DNA of 64,000 nucleotides from Ruminococcus sp. (GCA_017558505.1 JAFYUM010000011.1:77439-141438), one strand, 5' to 3'. Counted from the stretch's first letter, positions 1 through 8,419 are shown. Made by a program: numbers and translations. Notes: a model not told the origin generated them from the letters alone.

Positions 1-146
1 GCATTGAAAATAAGAGATGTTACCCCGATAAGAGATGCAATAAGCGTCATATAGCTTCCTCTGTTGAATATCAGAAAAGCGGCAATTATTGCTGTTACCG
101 AACCATACCATAATATAAGCTCGGATTTTGTGAAATATTTTTTCAT
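1..146 (-). CDS. pnuC: PnuC-family nicotinamide riboside transporter, N-terminal fragment
   Basis: Only the first 48 codons are in the window; the gene continues past base 1. The reverse-strand ATG at 146-144 follows an AGGACAG ribosome site. The fragment opens MKKYFTKSELILWYGS, has a hydrophobic helix, and then reads SLIGVTSLIFNA, which closely matches the conserved start of Firmicutes PnuC vitamin B3 precursor transporters. The family moves nicotinamide riboside (or related pyridine-nucleoside vitamins) across the membrane. It lies downstream of pckG on the same strand, separated by about 190 bases holding a strong hairpin, so it may be a separate transcript. The assignment rests on the N-terminus only. 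Confidence 0.72.
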   Translation of the reverse strand, partial: MKKYFTKSELILWYGSVTAIIAAFLIFNRGSYMTLIASLIGVTSLIFN

Positions 147-191
147 ATCTGTCCTTTCAAGCAAATTTGTAATACCTGCCGCCCACATAAT

Positions 192-250
192 CGGGTGGAT
201 AATATACGCCCCTATAAATTGGCGGGATACTGCAAAATAATTACGCATTA
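192..250 (-). repeat. Composite intergenic repeat, diverged copy
   Basis: On the reverse strand this reads an AATGCGTAATTA motif, a spacer, then TAGGGGCGTATATTATCCAC, a diverged copy of the composite repeat seen intact at 14287-14344 and 4024-4073. It sits between pckG and pnuC. Confidence 0.5.
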
Positions 251-254
251 ACAA

Positions 255-306
255 GAGCATCCGCCTGCACATCTTCAAAGACCTAACGATGTGCAAACGA
301 ATGCTC
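255..306 (-). terminator. Long hairpin between pckG and pnuC, probable terminator
   Basis: On the reverse strand the arms GAGCATtCGttTGCACATC and GATGTGCAggCGgATGCTC pair over about 19 positions with a 14-nt loop and are followed by TTGTTAAT. The position 33 bases after the pckG stop fits termination, but the U-run is short. It could instead be an mRNA-stabilising structure or a leader element of pnuC. Confidence 0.5.
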
Positions 307-338
307 ATGAACTACCCGGTGGCAGTTATAATATTCAA

Positions 339-2153
339 TTACTTGTTGAGGTTAGCCTCAATCTTGTCAAGAACTGCGTAGAGTTCAGCAGGGATATTGC
401 CGCCCTTAGCAGCGATATCGTCGTTGTAGTATCTTCTCATTTCAGCGATTTCAGCTTTCCAGAGGTCTGTATCTACAGCGAGGAGCTTATCCATAACTTC
501 GGGAGTTACTTCGTCCTCGATACCTGAAACGTTGATGTCGTCCTTCTTGGGGAGGAAACCGATAGCTGTCTCGTCAGCCTCAACTGTACCGTCACATCTC
601 TTGATGATCCAGTCAAGAACACGCATATTGTCGCCAAATCCGGGCCAGAGGAAGTTACCCTCCTCGTCCTTCTTGAACCAGTTAACATTGAAGATCTTTG
701 GAGCTTTGTCGCCGAGCTTCTCGCCCATTTCGAGCCAGTGTGCCCAGTAATCGCCTACGTTGTAGCCGATGAAAGGCTTCATAGCCATAGGATCGTGACG
801 GAGTACGCCTACTGCACCAGCAGCAGCTGCTGTTGTCTCGGAAGATACAGCAGAACCAACGTATGTACCGTGTGCCCAGTCGAATGACTGATATACGAGA
901 GGAGTTGTGGAAGCACGACGTCCGCCGAATACGATAGCAGAAATCGGAACACCTGCAGCGCTGTCAAATTCAGGTGAGATGCAGGGGCAGTTTGTAGCAG
1001 GAGCTGTGAAACGTGAGTTAGGATGAGCAAGCTTCTTGCCTTCAGCTGTCCACTCCTTGCCGTTTGTCTTGATTCCTGTCCACTCTGTTGCGTCCTCAGG
1101 AGGATTCTTGTCGAGACCTTCCCACCATACTGTGTTATCAGCATTGTTAAGAGCAACGTTTGTGAAGATAGCGTTCTTCATTGTGGAAGCAAGTGCATTA
1201 TAGTTGGACTTTGCGTTTGTTCCGGGAGCAACACCGAAGAAACCATTCTCGGGGTTGATAGCGTAAAGTCTGCCGTCCTCGCCGGGCTTGAGCCAAGCAA
1301 TATCGTCACCTACTGTGAATACCTTGTAGCCATCCTTGAGGTATCCCTCGGGTGGAATGAGCATTGCGAGGTTTGTCTTACCGCAAGCAGATGGGAATGC
1401 AGCACATACGTACTTTGTCTCACCGTCGGGCTTCTGAACGCCGAGGATGAGCATATGCTCTGCCATCCAGCCTTCGTTCTTACCCTGGAATGAAGCAATA
1501 CGGAGAGCGAAGCACTTCTTGGAAAGAATTACGTTTCCGCCGTATGCAGAGTTGATTGACCAGATTGTATTGTCCTCAGGGAACTGAACGATGTATCTCT
1601 TTTCGGGATCAACGTCAGCCTTGGAGTGGAGACATCTTACGAAGTCGTTGGAATCGCCGAGCTTATCGAAAGCGGCCTTACCCATTCTTGTCATGATGTT
1701 CATATTGAGAACAACGTAGATAGAATCTGTGATTTCAACACCGATCTTTGAAATGGGTGAAGCAACAGGACCCATTGAATATGGGATAATGTACATTGTC
1801 TGTCCCTTCATAACGCCATCATACATAGGTGTAAGCTTAGCGTACATTTCCTGGGGATCCATCCAGTTATTTGTAGGACCAGCACCCTCCTTTGTCTTTG
1901 TACAGATGAAAGTTCTGTCCTCAACACGAGCTACGTCGTTTTCAGCTGTTCTGTGGTAGAGACAGCCGGGGAGCTTTTCCTGGTTGAGCCAGTACATCTT
2001 ATTGGGATCACCATCGGGGAGAGATGTAACCTCTTTTGTAAGTTCGTCGAGCTGTTCCTGAGAACCGTCGATCCAAACAACCTTATCAGGTTTACAGAGA
2101 GCAATCATCTCTTCAACCCACTTGAGTACGTTTGCATTTGTAGTAAGTGACAT
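339..2153 (-). CDS. pckG: Phosphoenolpyruvate carboxykinase (GTP)
   Basis: The 604-residue protein is full length for the GTP-dependent PEP carboxykinase family, which interconverts oxaloacetate + GTP and PEP + CO2 + GDP in the cytosol. The P-loop-like motif FPSACGKTN near residue 250, which includes the reactive cysteine specific to GTP enzymes, separates it from the ATP-type PckA family. The ATG at 2153 follows a perfect AGGAGGT ribosome site. In rumen-type Clostridia the enzyme often runs in the CO2-fixing direction towards succinate; that direction is inference here. It has its own promoter (2236-2264) overlapped by a palindrome. Confidence 0.95.
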   Translation of the reverse strand: MSLTTNANVLKWVEEMIALCKPDKVVWIDGSQEQLDELTKEVTSLPDGDPNKMYWLNQEKLPGCLYHRTAENDVARVEDRTFICTKTKEGAGPTNNWMDPQEMYAKLTPMYDGVMKGQTMYIIPYSMGPVASPISKIGVEITDSIYVVLNMNIMTRMGKAAFDKLGDSNDFVRCLHSKADVDPEKRYIVQFPEDNTIWSINSAYGGNVILSKKCFALRIASFQGKNEGWMAEHMLILGVQKPDGETKYVCAAFPSACGKTNLAMLIPPEGYLKDGYKVFTVGDDIAWLKPGEDGRLYAINPENGFFGVAPGTNAKSNYNALASTMKNAIFTNVALNNADNTVWWEGLDKNPPEDATEWTGIKTNGKEWTAEGKKLAHPNSRFTAPATNCPCISPEFDSAAGVPISAIVFGGRRASTTPLVYQSFDWAHGTYVGSAVSSETTAAAAGAVGVLRHDPMAMKPFIGYNVGDYWAHWLEMGEKLGDKAPKIFNVNWFKKDEEGNFLWPGFGDNMRVLDWIIKRCDGTVEADETAIGFLPKKDDINVSGIEDEVTPEVMDKLLAVDTDLWKAEIAEMRRYYNDDIAAKGGNIPAELYAVLDKIEANLNK

Positions 2154-2235
2154 TGTATTTTACCTCCTAAAATAATAATCATAAATCATAGTGGGGACAG
2201 CATATCAGCAAAATATACTTGTACCCTCATTTACT

Positions 2236-2264
2236 ATTATATATTATTTTTGTCAACCTGTCAA
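2236..2264 (-). promoter_or_regulatory. pckG promoter
   Basis: Reverse strand TTGACA (2264-2259), 17-bp spacer, TATAAT (2241-2236): a perfect sigma-A consensus about 85 bases upstream of the pckG start. Confidence 0.8.
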
Positions 2265-2280
2265 TATCAAAATTGATATT
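2263..2280. promoter_or_regulatory. Palindrome overlapping the pckG -35 box, candidate operator
   Basis: AATATCAA-AA-TTGATATT is a perfect 8+2+8 inverted repeat touching the -35 element of the pckG promoter. Its size and place fit a dimeric regulator site. The regulator is unknown. Confidence 0.45.
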
Positions 2281-2485
2281 TTTGTAACACATCACCATTT
2301 TTTCACTCTCTTGGTGAAATTGCATATTTTATGCCGGATTTTGTTGTATAAAAAATAGATTTTTTCATTTTTTGCCATTTTATTATTGAATACCAATCAA
2401 AATCGTGGTATAATATACGTTACAGTATGATGTTTTTATTGAAATCTGATATCATGCAATAATTTCGGGAAAGCGAGGAAAACAC
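2281..2485. other. Divergent intergenic region between pckG and the kinase-like gene
   Basis: AT-rich region with no convincing ORF. It holds a short inverted repeat (TCACCA...TGGTGA, about 2291-2316) and, near its right end, the promoter of the downstream gene. Nothing else is recognisable. Confidence 0.5.
2386..2414 (+). promoter_or_regulatory. Promoter of the cytidylate-kinase-like gene
   Basis: TTGAAT (2386-2391), 17-bp spacer, TATAAT (2409-2414), about 72 bases before the TTG start. Confidence 0.65.
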
Positions 2486-2486
2486 A

Positions 2487-3098
2487 TTGAAAAAATCTAT
2501 TATAACAATCGAACGCACATACGGAAGCGGTGGAAGCACAATTGGCAGACTGGTAGCCGAGAAACTGGGCATTAACTGCTATAACAGACAAATTCTTGAT
2601 ATGACTGCGGAAAGATGCGGCTTTGACAAGGAGCAGATTGAAAGTGCAGAAGAAACTGTTCCCACAAGTTTTCTGTATTCCCTGCTCATGACTGCAAATC
2701 CGACACGTTCTCTTGATGATAATCTTCCTCTTTCGGACAAGGTTTTTATTGCGGAAAGTCAGATTATAAATGAAATTGCAGAAAAAGAGGAAAGTTTTGT
2801 TCTTGTCGGTAGATGCGGTAACTATATTCTTGAAGAAAAGGGCTGTTTCAGCGTGTTTATCTACGCTCCGCAGGAAGCTCGTATAAAACGTACTGTTGAG
2901 GAATACGGCATAAAGGAGAGTAAAGCTGAAAGCTTAATGAAGAAAACCGACAAGCGCCGTGAAACCTTCTTCAATGTAAATACAGGAAAAAACTGGCTTG
3001 ATAAGGATATTTATTGCCTTTGTCTCAACAGCGAACTTGGCGACGAGCTTTGTGCTGAGCTGATTGTCAAGGCTTATAATGAATACAATAGCAAATAA
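2487..3098 (+). CDS. Cytidylate kinase-like family protein
   Basis: The 203-residue protein starts KKSIITIERTYGSGGSTIG, a variant nucleoside monophosphate kinase P-loop region typical of the cytidylate kinase-like family (AAK-type, distinct from housekeeping cmk). VLVGRCGNYIL in the middle and a basic helix RIKRTVEEYGI later also fit that family, in which these residues surround the nucleotide site. The start is TTG at 2487 with GAGGAA upstream. The true substrate is not known for this family. It stands alone between a promoter and a terminator hairpin at 3122-3168. Confidence 0.8.
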   Translation: MKKSIITIERTYGSGGSTIGRLVAEKLGINCYNRQILDMTAERCGFDKEQIESAEETVPTSFLYSLLMTANPTRSLDDNLPLSDKVFIAESQIINEIAEKEESFVLVGRCGNYILEEKGCFSVFIYAPQEARIKRTVEEYGIKESKAESLMKKTDKRRETFFNVNTGKNWLDKDIYCLCLNSELGDELCAELIVKAYNEYNSK

Positions 3099-3121
3099 AT
3101 TTATAACTAAAAAAACAAATC

Positions 3122-3168
3122 AAAAAGTCGCTTTTAGTGTGTTAACGCTTAAAACGACTTTTTATTTT
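3122..3168 (+). terminator. Rho-independent terminator
   Basis: AAAAAGTCGcTTTTA pairs with TTAAAAcGACTTTTT around a GTGTGTTAACGC loop and ends in a T-rich tail, 24 bases after the kinase-like gene. Confidence 0.75.
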
Positions 3169-3296
3169 CATCGTTTTCTACAATTTGTTTTAATCAAAAT
3201 AAATTTGGTTTTGTATATTACAGGTAGAAAAAAAGCAACCAAAGCTTTCTTGAAACCGCTTCTTAAACGTGATATCATTATATAGAGGTGATAAAT

Positions 3297-3968
3297 ATGT
3301 TTTTTTCAGAAAAATTACAGCTGTTAAGAAAACATAGGGGTTTTACCCAAGAAGAGTTTGCAGAAAAAATCAACATTTCAAGACAAGCAGTTGCCAAATG
3401 GGAATCAGGACAATCTTACCCTGACATAACAAACTTAATTCAAATTAGTAATATACTTAATGTTTCCATAGATTATCTTGTAAAAGAACAAGAATGTACT
3501 AATAATCCCTTTTCTACTGAGTTCGATAATATTGCCGAAATAATTGATTTCAGACTTGAAGCCAATATTAATACTTATGCAGCATTTATGAACGAAACTG
3601 ATTCAACACGTCTTAATTCTCACGATTATAGGTATGAAAAAGGGGAGTTTGTATATCATGATACCTGGGTAGGCGGCGAACAATTTGCCGGAGAAGAAGC
3701 AATCTGGAAAAACGGGAAATCAGTTTATGCAATGAATTATATAGGACGAGTTCTCAATGATAAATTCAGCGGCAACTTTCTTAAAGAAGCTTTAAGAAAA
3801 GCCGATTATAAAATGCCTTATCGTGGTCCTGAATATTATCAATCAGGAGAATATCTATATAAATCCAAAGTATCGGGGGATTTCATATGGTTTCAAGGAT
3901 ATGAAGAAATATATTTCATGAATGAAAAAATTTATGAATGTTATTTTCATGGTGGGCTAATGCGATAA
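3297..3968 (+). CDS. XRE-family regulator with DUF5680-type C-terminal domain
   Basis: Residues 1-60 form a Cro/C1-type helix-turn-helix (KLQLLRKHRGFTQEEFAEKI, then SRQAVAKWESGQSYPD). The remaining ~150 residues match the DUF5680 type: SHDYRYEKGEFVYHDTWVGG, then a YYQSGEYLYKS stretch and a GFEEIY-like end. This tail may sense a small molecule, but its ligand is unknown. I chose ATG 3297 over the GTG at 3288 because GAGGTG at 3285-3290 is a ribosome site 6 bases before 3297. Protein length is 223. No target operon is evident next to it. Confidence 0.85.
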   Translation: MFFSEKLQLLRKHRGFTQEEFAEKINISRQAVAKWESGQSYPDITNLIQISNILNVSIDYLVKEQECTNNPFSTEFDNIAEIIDFRLEANINTYAAFMNETDSTRLNSHDYRYEKGEFVYHDTWVGGEQFAGEEAIWKNGKSVYAMNYIGRVLNDKFSGNFLKEALRKADYKMPYRGPEYYQSGEYLYKSKVSGDFIWFQGYEEIYFMNEKIYECYFHGGLMR

Positions 3969-4023
3969 ATTCAATTGTAATATAAAAATTAAGCTAAAAT
4001 TTCTTTAACTGTGTAATTTAAAA

Positions 4024-4073
4024 GGCGGAGGAAAACCCTCCGCCCACAAGATTAATTACGCATTACGAATTAT
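4024..4073 (-). repeat. Composite intergenic repeat copy beginning at the rlmH stop
   Basis: Read on the reverse strand: TAATTCGTAATGCGTAATTA directly from the rlmH stop codon, then a short spacer and a GGGCGGA...TCCGCC palindrome. The same two-part unit, in the same order, follows the ilvD stop (14287-14344). The palindrome may also serve as a terminator for the converging genes. Confidence 0.7.
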
Positions 4074-4543
4074 TTATGATACTTTCCGCCCTCAGCAATC
4101 TGAAAAGCACGGTAAATCTGCTCCAAAAGCATAACACGTGCGAGCTGGTGGGGGAAAGTCATTTTCGACATAGAAAGCTTTAAACTGCCCATTTGCTTGA
4201 TTTCATCGTCAAGACCAAAGGAACTACCGATGATGAAAGTCACCGTTCCCGTGCCGTTTACACCTGCGGAGGTAATTTTCTCCGAAAGTTCGGGACTGCT
4301 TAACTGTTTGCCCTCGATACACATGGGCACAATCATGCCCTTGGCATACTTTTTTATAGCTGCCGCCTCTTTTTTCAGAGCCGCAGCTATTTCCTTTTCC
4401 GAGGGTTTATCGCTTAAACGACATTCATCAAGCTCGTGAAGTTCAAATGTGCAGTAACGTCCCAGACGCTTTATGTATTCGGCACAGGCTGAACGGAGAT
4501 AATCCTCTTTAAGCTTGCCTATTACAATAAGATTGATATTCAT
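4070..4543 (-). CDS. rlmH: 23S rRNA (pseudouridine-1915-N3) methyltransferase RlmH
   Basis: The 157-residue SPOUT-class protein begins MNINLIVIGKLKEDYLR and carries the knot-region motif FIIGSSFGLDDE and the C-terminal MTFPHQLARVMLLEQIYRA, both hallmarks of RlmH. It methylates pseudouridine 1915 of 23S rRNA using S-adenosylmethionine. It is the last gene of the reverse operon AIM24-walJ-rlmH; its ATG is one base after the walJ stop. walJ-rlmH neighbours are common in Firmicutes. Confidence 0.96.
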   Translation of the reverse strand: MNINLIVIGKLKEDYLRSACAEYIKRLGRYCTFELHELDECRLSDKPSEKEIAAALKKEAAAIKKYAKGMIVPMCIEGKQLSSPELSEKITSAGVNGTGTVTFIIGSSFGLDDEIKQMGSLKLSMSKMTFPHQLARVMLLEQIYRAFQIAEGGKYHK

Positions 4544-4544
4544 A

Positions 4545-5330
4545 CTAAAAAATCACAGCTCCTCCGGTTGTTTCAACAGGTGCAACACCCATAAGATAAT
4601 CACGGTTCCGAACAAATTCCGACAGAACATTTTCTACGGTTTTATCAGCAATATCAGGACGGTTGTTGTCCTGACTCAGATGCCCCAGCAGAATATGAGT
4701 TGTGCCCTGTTTTATAAGACTTGCCGCCTGATATCCGCAGTTGTGGTTGGATAAATGTCCATAGGGCGACAGTATACGTTCTTTAAGATACAGCGGATAC
4801 GGCCCTCTGCGGAGCATTTCCTCATCGTAATTGGCTTCAAGAAGTACAAGCCGACAGCCGTTTAAAGCCTCATCAACCTCTGCGGTGATATGTCCTAAAT
4901 CAGTACATACGGCACATATTTTTCCGTCAGGGGTTGTAATTCTGTAGCCGCAGCTCTGAATGGTATCGTGCGGAGTATTGAAATTTGTCAGCTCGCAGTC
5001 GCCGCAGGCTATTTTCTTCCCCGTCATATCAATGACAGGGGAGGTGGGAAATATCTTATCGTCGTCATAAAGCTGCTGTAATGTCCGCTTCTGACCGTAA
5101 ACAGGAATGGAAGTGTGCTTTGTGAGCATTTTCAAGCCGCTTACGTGGTCGGAATGACCGTGAGTGATGAAGACTCCCCTTACAGCGGAAAGAGGTATGC
5201 CATTACAGTTAAGTGCGGCGTTAAGCCGTTTGAAGCTTACGCCGCAATCAATAAGGATGCCGCTCTTTTCTGTGCCGATAAATGTAGAATTGCCTTTACT
5301 GGAGCTGAAAAGCGGATATATTCTTGCCAT
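4545..5330 (-). CDS. walJ: MBL-fold metallohydrolase, YycJ/WalJ type
   Basis: The 261-residue metallo-beta-lactamase-fold protein has the metal motif FITHGHSDH (about residues 54-62) and further ligands at DLGH and GHLS. The family (YycJ/WalJ) is linked to cell-wall homeostasis and was proposed to act as a 5'-3' exonuclease on DNA. Its ATG overlaps the stop of the upstream AIM24 gene (TAATG), implying translational coupling. Downstream rlmH follows after one base. Confidence 0.9.
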   Translation of the reverse strand: MARIYPLFSSSKGNSTFIGTEKSGILIDCGVSFKRLNAALNCNGIPLSAVRGVFITHGHSDHVSGLKMLTKHTSIPVYGQKRTLQQLYDDDKIFPTSPVIDMTGKKIACGDCELTNFNTPHDTIQSCGYRITTPDGKICAVCTDLGHITAEVDEALNGCRLVLLEANYDEEMLRRGPYPLYLKERILSPYGHLSNHNCGYQAASLIKQGTTHILLGHLSQDNNRPDIADKTVENVLSEFVRNRDYLMGVAPVETTGGAVIF

Positions 5331-6007
5331 TATCCCTTGGCAGGTATTCTTGATGCTACTCTCATAGCAAAATCATTGAAGTTCTGTGTCTGGAGGATTA
5401 CTCTGCCGGGACCTGTAAGACGGGTAATGAAAAGTCCCTCTCCGCCGAAAAAGATGTTTCCAAGTCCTTTTACTGTTTCGATATCATAGTTTACTGTTGT
5501 TTCAAAAGCTACAACGTTACCTGTATCAACCTTGATTACTTCGCCAGGAGCAAGAACACGGTCAACCATATCACCGTCAACCTCAAGGAAAGCCATGCCA
5601 CTTCCGAAAAGACGCTGGAGAATAAAGCCCTCGCCGCCGAAAAGTCCTGCTGTAAGTTTTTTTGTGAAGGTAGCCTTAACGTCTACAGACTGCTCTGCAC
5701 AGAGGAATGCACCCTTCTGCACGATGAGTTCGCCGCGGGAAATATCCACGGGAACGATTGAGCCTGGACAGGTTGCACCGAATGCGATTTTAGCACCGTT
5801 AGCCTGTGATGTGTAGTTAGCCATAAAAAGTGATTCGCCTGTGAACATTCTGCCAAGGCTTCTGCCGAGACCGCCTCTTGCGTTTGTGGACATATTGATA
5901 CCGTTTGTCTGCCAGATCATACCGCCTGACTGAGAAAACACGGATTCTCCTGCATTAAGTGTTAATTCAACAGCCGGGACTGTTTCACCGATAATTTCAT
6001 AATTCAT
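5330..6007 (-). CDS. TIGR00266/AIM24 family protein
   Basis: The 225-residue all-beta protein reads NYEIIGETVPAVELTLNAGE at the start and contains many Gly-rich turns (GGMIWQ, FGGEGLFITRLTGPGRV) typical of the AIM24 (TIGR00266) family. The family folds as a trimer-like double-psi/cupin-related barrel; its bacterial role is unknown. It is first in the operon with walJ and rlmH, with a promoter at 6072-6100. Confidence 0.88.
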   Translation of the reverse strand: MNYEIIGETVPAVELTLNAGESVFSQSGGMIWQTNGINMSTNARGGLGRSLGRMFTGESLFMANYTSQANGAKIAFGATCPGSIVPVDISRGELIVQKGAFLCAEQSVDVKATFTKKLTAGLFGGEGFILQRLFGSGMAFLEVDGDMVDRVLAPGEVIKVDTGNVVAFETTVNYDIETVKGLGNIFFGGEGLFITRLTGPGRVILQTQNFNDFAMRVASRIPAKG

Positions 6008-6071
6008 AAATTTAACCCCTTTTAAATATTCTTATCGTTATTGAGGCTATCTTTGACACACCTCACTATAT

Positions 6072-6100
6072 ATTCTATCATTTTTTGTTTATTTCGTCAA
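6072..6100 (-). promoter_or_regulatory. Promoter of the AIM24-walJ-rlmH operon
   Basis: Reverse strand TTGACG (6100-6095), 17-bp spacer, TAGAAT (6077-6072), about 65 bases before the AIM24 start. Confidence 0.65.
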
Positions 6101-6229
6101 GAGGTAATCGGTGCGCAAAGGAAATAATTTAGAATAGATATGACGTAATGATTGACCGTATTTCGTAGGTAAAGCATTTTGTATATATGTTGCCAAAACT
6201 TTGTTCACAAAAAATTTACAATCTCACTC

Positions 6230-6258
6230 TTGACAAACGTTTTTGGCGTGAGTATAAT
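6230..6258 (+). promoter_or_regulatory. leuA promoter
   Basis: TTGACA (6230-6235), 17-bp spacer, TATAAT (6253-6258). Perfect consensus; transcription would start near 6265, just before the T-box leader. Confidence 0.85.
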
Positions 6259-6264
6259 AAAATT

Positions 6265-6560
6265 ATCATTAGCTTCAAATGCGATGAAGGGAAATAAAGC
6301 CTTTATTTCAGTTTCACAGAGAGCCGCTGTCGGTGTGAATGCGGCAAACGGAAAAGGTTATAGCTCCTCCCCGAGCAGTCGGGTGAAACGGCAGTGTATG
6401 CTGTCGGATTAGCTCCGGACGGGTTCTCCCGTTACAGAGATATGCGTTAGCGGACGCAGATGAGTGGGTGTATATCCATACACCAAGAAGAGTGGTACCA
6501 CGGAATATTGAATTTCGTCTCTTCCATGCCGGTTGTGCGTGGAGGAGATTTTTTATTTTC
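6265..6560 (+). ncRNA. T-box leader (leucine-specific) upstream of leuA
   Basis: The roughly 295-nt leader has the standard T-box parts in order: the Stem I AGAGAGCC motif (about 6319), the apical GGTGTGAATGC motif, a CTC triplet in TATAGCTCCTCCCCGAGC (about 6358-6375) at the usual specifier place, the T-box core TGGTACCACGG (6493-6503), and a terminator. CUC is a leucine codon, which matches the downstream 2-isopropylmalate synthase. Uncharged tRNA-Leu binding should favour the antiterminator and switch leuA on. The specifier choice is by position, not by folding. Confidence 0.92.
6517..6559 (+). terminator. T-box regulatory terminator
   Basis: TCTCTTCCATGC pairs with GCGTGGAGGAGA (two G-U pairs), followed by TTTTTTATTTT. 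It competes with the antiterminator formed by the T-box core just upstream. Confidence 0.88.
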
Positions 6561-6603
6561 CCCATAACACGGCACTCCGCAAAAATTTATGGAGGGAAAC
6601 ATT

Positions 6604-8286
6604 ATGATGAACGTATCAAAGTACACAAGACAATTTTTCAAGGCTCCCGAAACTTCAATGAAGTGGACGGCAAAAAGCTATATTGATAAGGCACCTGTGT
6701 GGTGCAGTGTTGATTTGCGTGACGGTAATCAGGCTCTTATAACACCTATGAATCTGGAAGAAAAGCTGGAGTTTTTCAAGCTTCTGGTAGATATCGGCTT
6801 TAAAGAAATCGAAATTGGTTTCCCTGCCGCTTCTGAAACAGAATACGAATTCTGCCGCACACTTATCGAGCAGGATATGATACCCGATGACGTTGCAATA
6901 CAGGTTCTCACACAGTCGAGAGAACATATAATCGAAAAGACATTTGAGGCTCTCCGTGGCTGTAAGAATGCGATTGTACACCTGTACAATTCTACCAGTG
7001 TGGCACAGCGTGAACAGGTTTTTCGCAAGACAAAGCAGGAAATTATAGATATAGCCATAGCAGGTGCAGAACTCTGCAAGGAGTACCGTGAAAAATATGA
7101 GGGAAATTTCCGCTTTGAGTATTCTCCCGAAAGCTTTACAGGCACAGAGCCTGAATTTGCCCTTGAAGTATGCAACGCTGTACTTGACATATGGCAGCCC
7201 ACATCAGACGATAAGGTTATTATAAACCTCCCTGTAACTGTGCAGGTTTCAATGCCCCATGTTTACGCAAATCAGGTTGAGTATATGTGTGAAAACATGA
7301 AATATCGCGAAAATGTAATAATTTCAACTCATCCCCACAACGACCGCGGATGTGCCGTAGCAGATGCAGAAATGGCACTCCTTGCAGGTGCAGACAGAGT
7401 TGAGGGAACACTTTTCGGAAATGGTGAACGTACTGGAAATGTTGATATAATTACACTTGCAATGAATATGTTTTCACAGGGTATTGATCCGCAGCTGGAT
7501 TTCTCTGATATTCCGTCAATATGCGAGATTTACGGCAGAGTTACAAATATGTCTGTACATGACCGTTCTCCATATTCGGGCAAGCTTGTATTTGCGGCAT
7601 TCAGCGGCTCTCATCAGGACGCTATCGCAAAGGGTATGAAGTGGCGTGAGGAGGGGCATACAGAGCATTGGACAGTTCCTTATCTTCCTATTGATCCGAA
7701 GGATTTGGGCAGGGAATACTCCGCAGATGTTATCCGTATCAACAGCCAGTCGGGCAAGGGCGGAATCGGCTATATACTGGAAACACGCTTCGGCTACGAT
7801 CTGCCAAAGAAAATGCGTGAGGTTGTGGGATATATGGTCAAGGGAATTTCCGACCGCAGTCACAAGGAGCTTATGCCCGATGAAGTTTACGCAATATTCA
7901 AGGAAAGCTTTGTTGATATAACAGCGCCTCTTGATGTTACAGAAACCCACTATAAGCAGTGCAGCGGTGGAATTGAGGCGAATGTATCACTTATGTACAA
8001 CGGCAAGAAGGCTGCTGTAACAGATACGGGTAACGGACGACTTGATGCTGTAAGCAATGCTATCCGCTCATATACAGGGCTTGATTTCAGTCTTAACAGC
8101 TATACCGAGCACGCATTAGAAGTCGGCTCCGCATCGAAGGCTGTGTCCTACGTTGAAATTATCGACGGAAAGGGCAATGGCTTCTGGGGTACGGGTATAG
8201 ACAACGATATTATTATGTCGTCAATTAAAGCCCTTGTAAGTGCTGTGAACAATATGCTGAAGGGCACCTCTGAAAACCCCTTTTGA
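6604..8286 (+). CDS. leuA: 2-isopropylmalate synthase
   Basis: The 560-residue enzyme condenses acetyl-CoA with 2-oxoisovalerate, the first leucine-specific step. The DRE-TIM catalytic motif VDLRDGNQAL lies at about residues 35-44 and the metal motif STHPHNDRG near 243; the C-terminal third is the allosteric leucine domain. Size and start (KAPETSMKWTA) fit the long LeuA2 class. GGAGGG at 6591-6596 selects ATG 6604 rather than 6589. The final codons (GTSENPF, then TGA) come from a MITE-like element starting at 8262, so the native C-terminus has been replaced or extended. Confidence 0.96.
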   Translation: MMNVSKYTRQFFKAPETSMKWTAKSYIDKAPVWCSVDLRDGNQALITPMNLEEKLEFFKLLVDIGFKEIEIGFPAASETEYEFCRTLIEQDMIPDDVAIQVLTQSREHIIEKTFEALRGCKNAIVHLYNSTSVAQREQVFRKTKQEIIDIAIAGAELCKEYREKYEGNFRFEYSPESFTGTEPEFALEVCNAVLDIWQPTSDDKVIINLPVTVQVSMPHVYANQVEYMCENMKYRENVIISTHPHNDRGCAVADAEMALLAGADRVEGTLFGNGERTGNVDIITLAMNMFSQGIDPQLDFSDIPSICEIYGRVTNMSVHDRSPYSGKLVFAAFSGSHQDAIAKGMKWREEGHTEHWTVPYLPIDPKDLGREYSADVIRINSQSGKGGIGYILETRFGYDLPKKMREVVGYMVKGISDRSHKELMPDEVYAIFKESFVDITAPLDVTETHYKQCSGGIEANVSLMYNGKKAAVTDTGNGRLDAVSNAIRSYTGLDFSLNSYTEHALEVGSASKAVSYVEIIDGKGNGFWGTGIDNDIIMSSIKALVSAVNNMLKGTSENPF

Positions 8287-8419
8287 GAAAAAGCATATAT
8301 GCACGTCATCTGCTTCATCAACTTCCCTTGGAGTGCGACAGCACGCCATCGGAAGGTTTTCTTGCATCTGCCGCACCAATCTTCTTTTTCTTTTATCAAA
8401 CGGTTTTTTAGAGATGCTC
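8262..8419 (+). mobile_element. MITE-like element, copy 1 (158 bp)
   Basis: Starts GGGCACCTCTGAAAACC and ends GAGATGCTC, a diverged inverted terminal repeat. It has the same 158-bp length as copies at 25160-25317 and 40182-40339 and shares the inner stretches TTGGAGTGCGACAGCAC and GGAAGGTTTTCTTG. A 4-bp TGAA flanks both ends, a likely target duplication. It carries no ORF of its own; its left end is read through as the leuA C-terminus. It is the most diverged copy. Confidence 0.85.

Noticed and set aside
291-527. Forward frame of 78 codons at the end of pckG
   Set aside because: It overlaps the pckG 3' end antisense and has no ribosome site or recognisable product.
6179-6686. Small frames in the leuA leader
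   Set aside because: They overlap the T-box RNA and its terminator and have no ribosome sites; a T-box explains the region.
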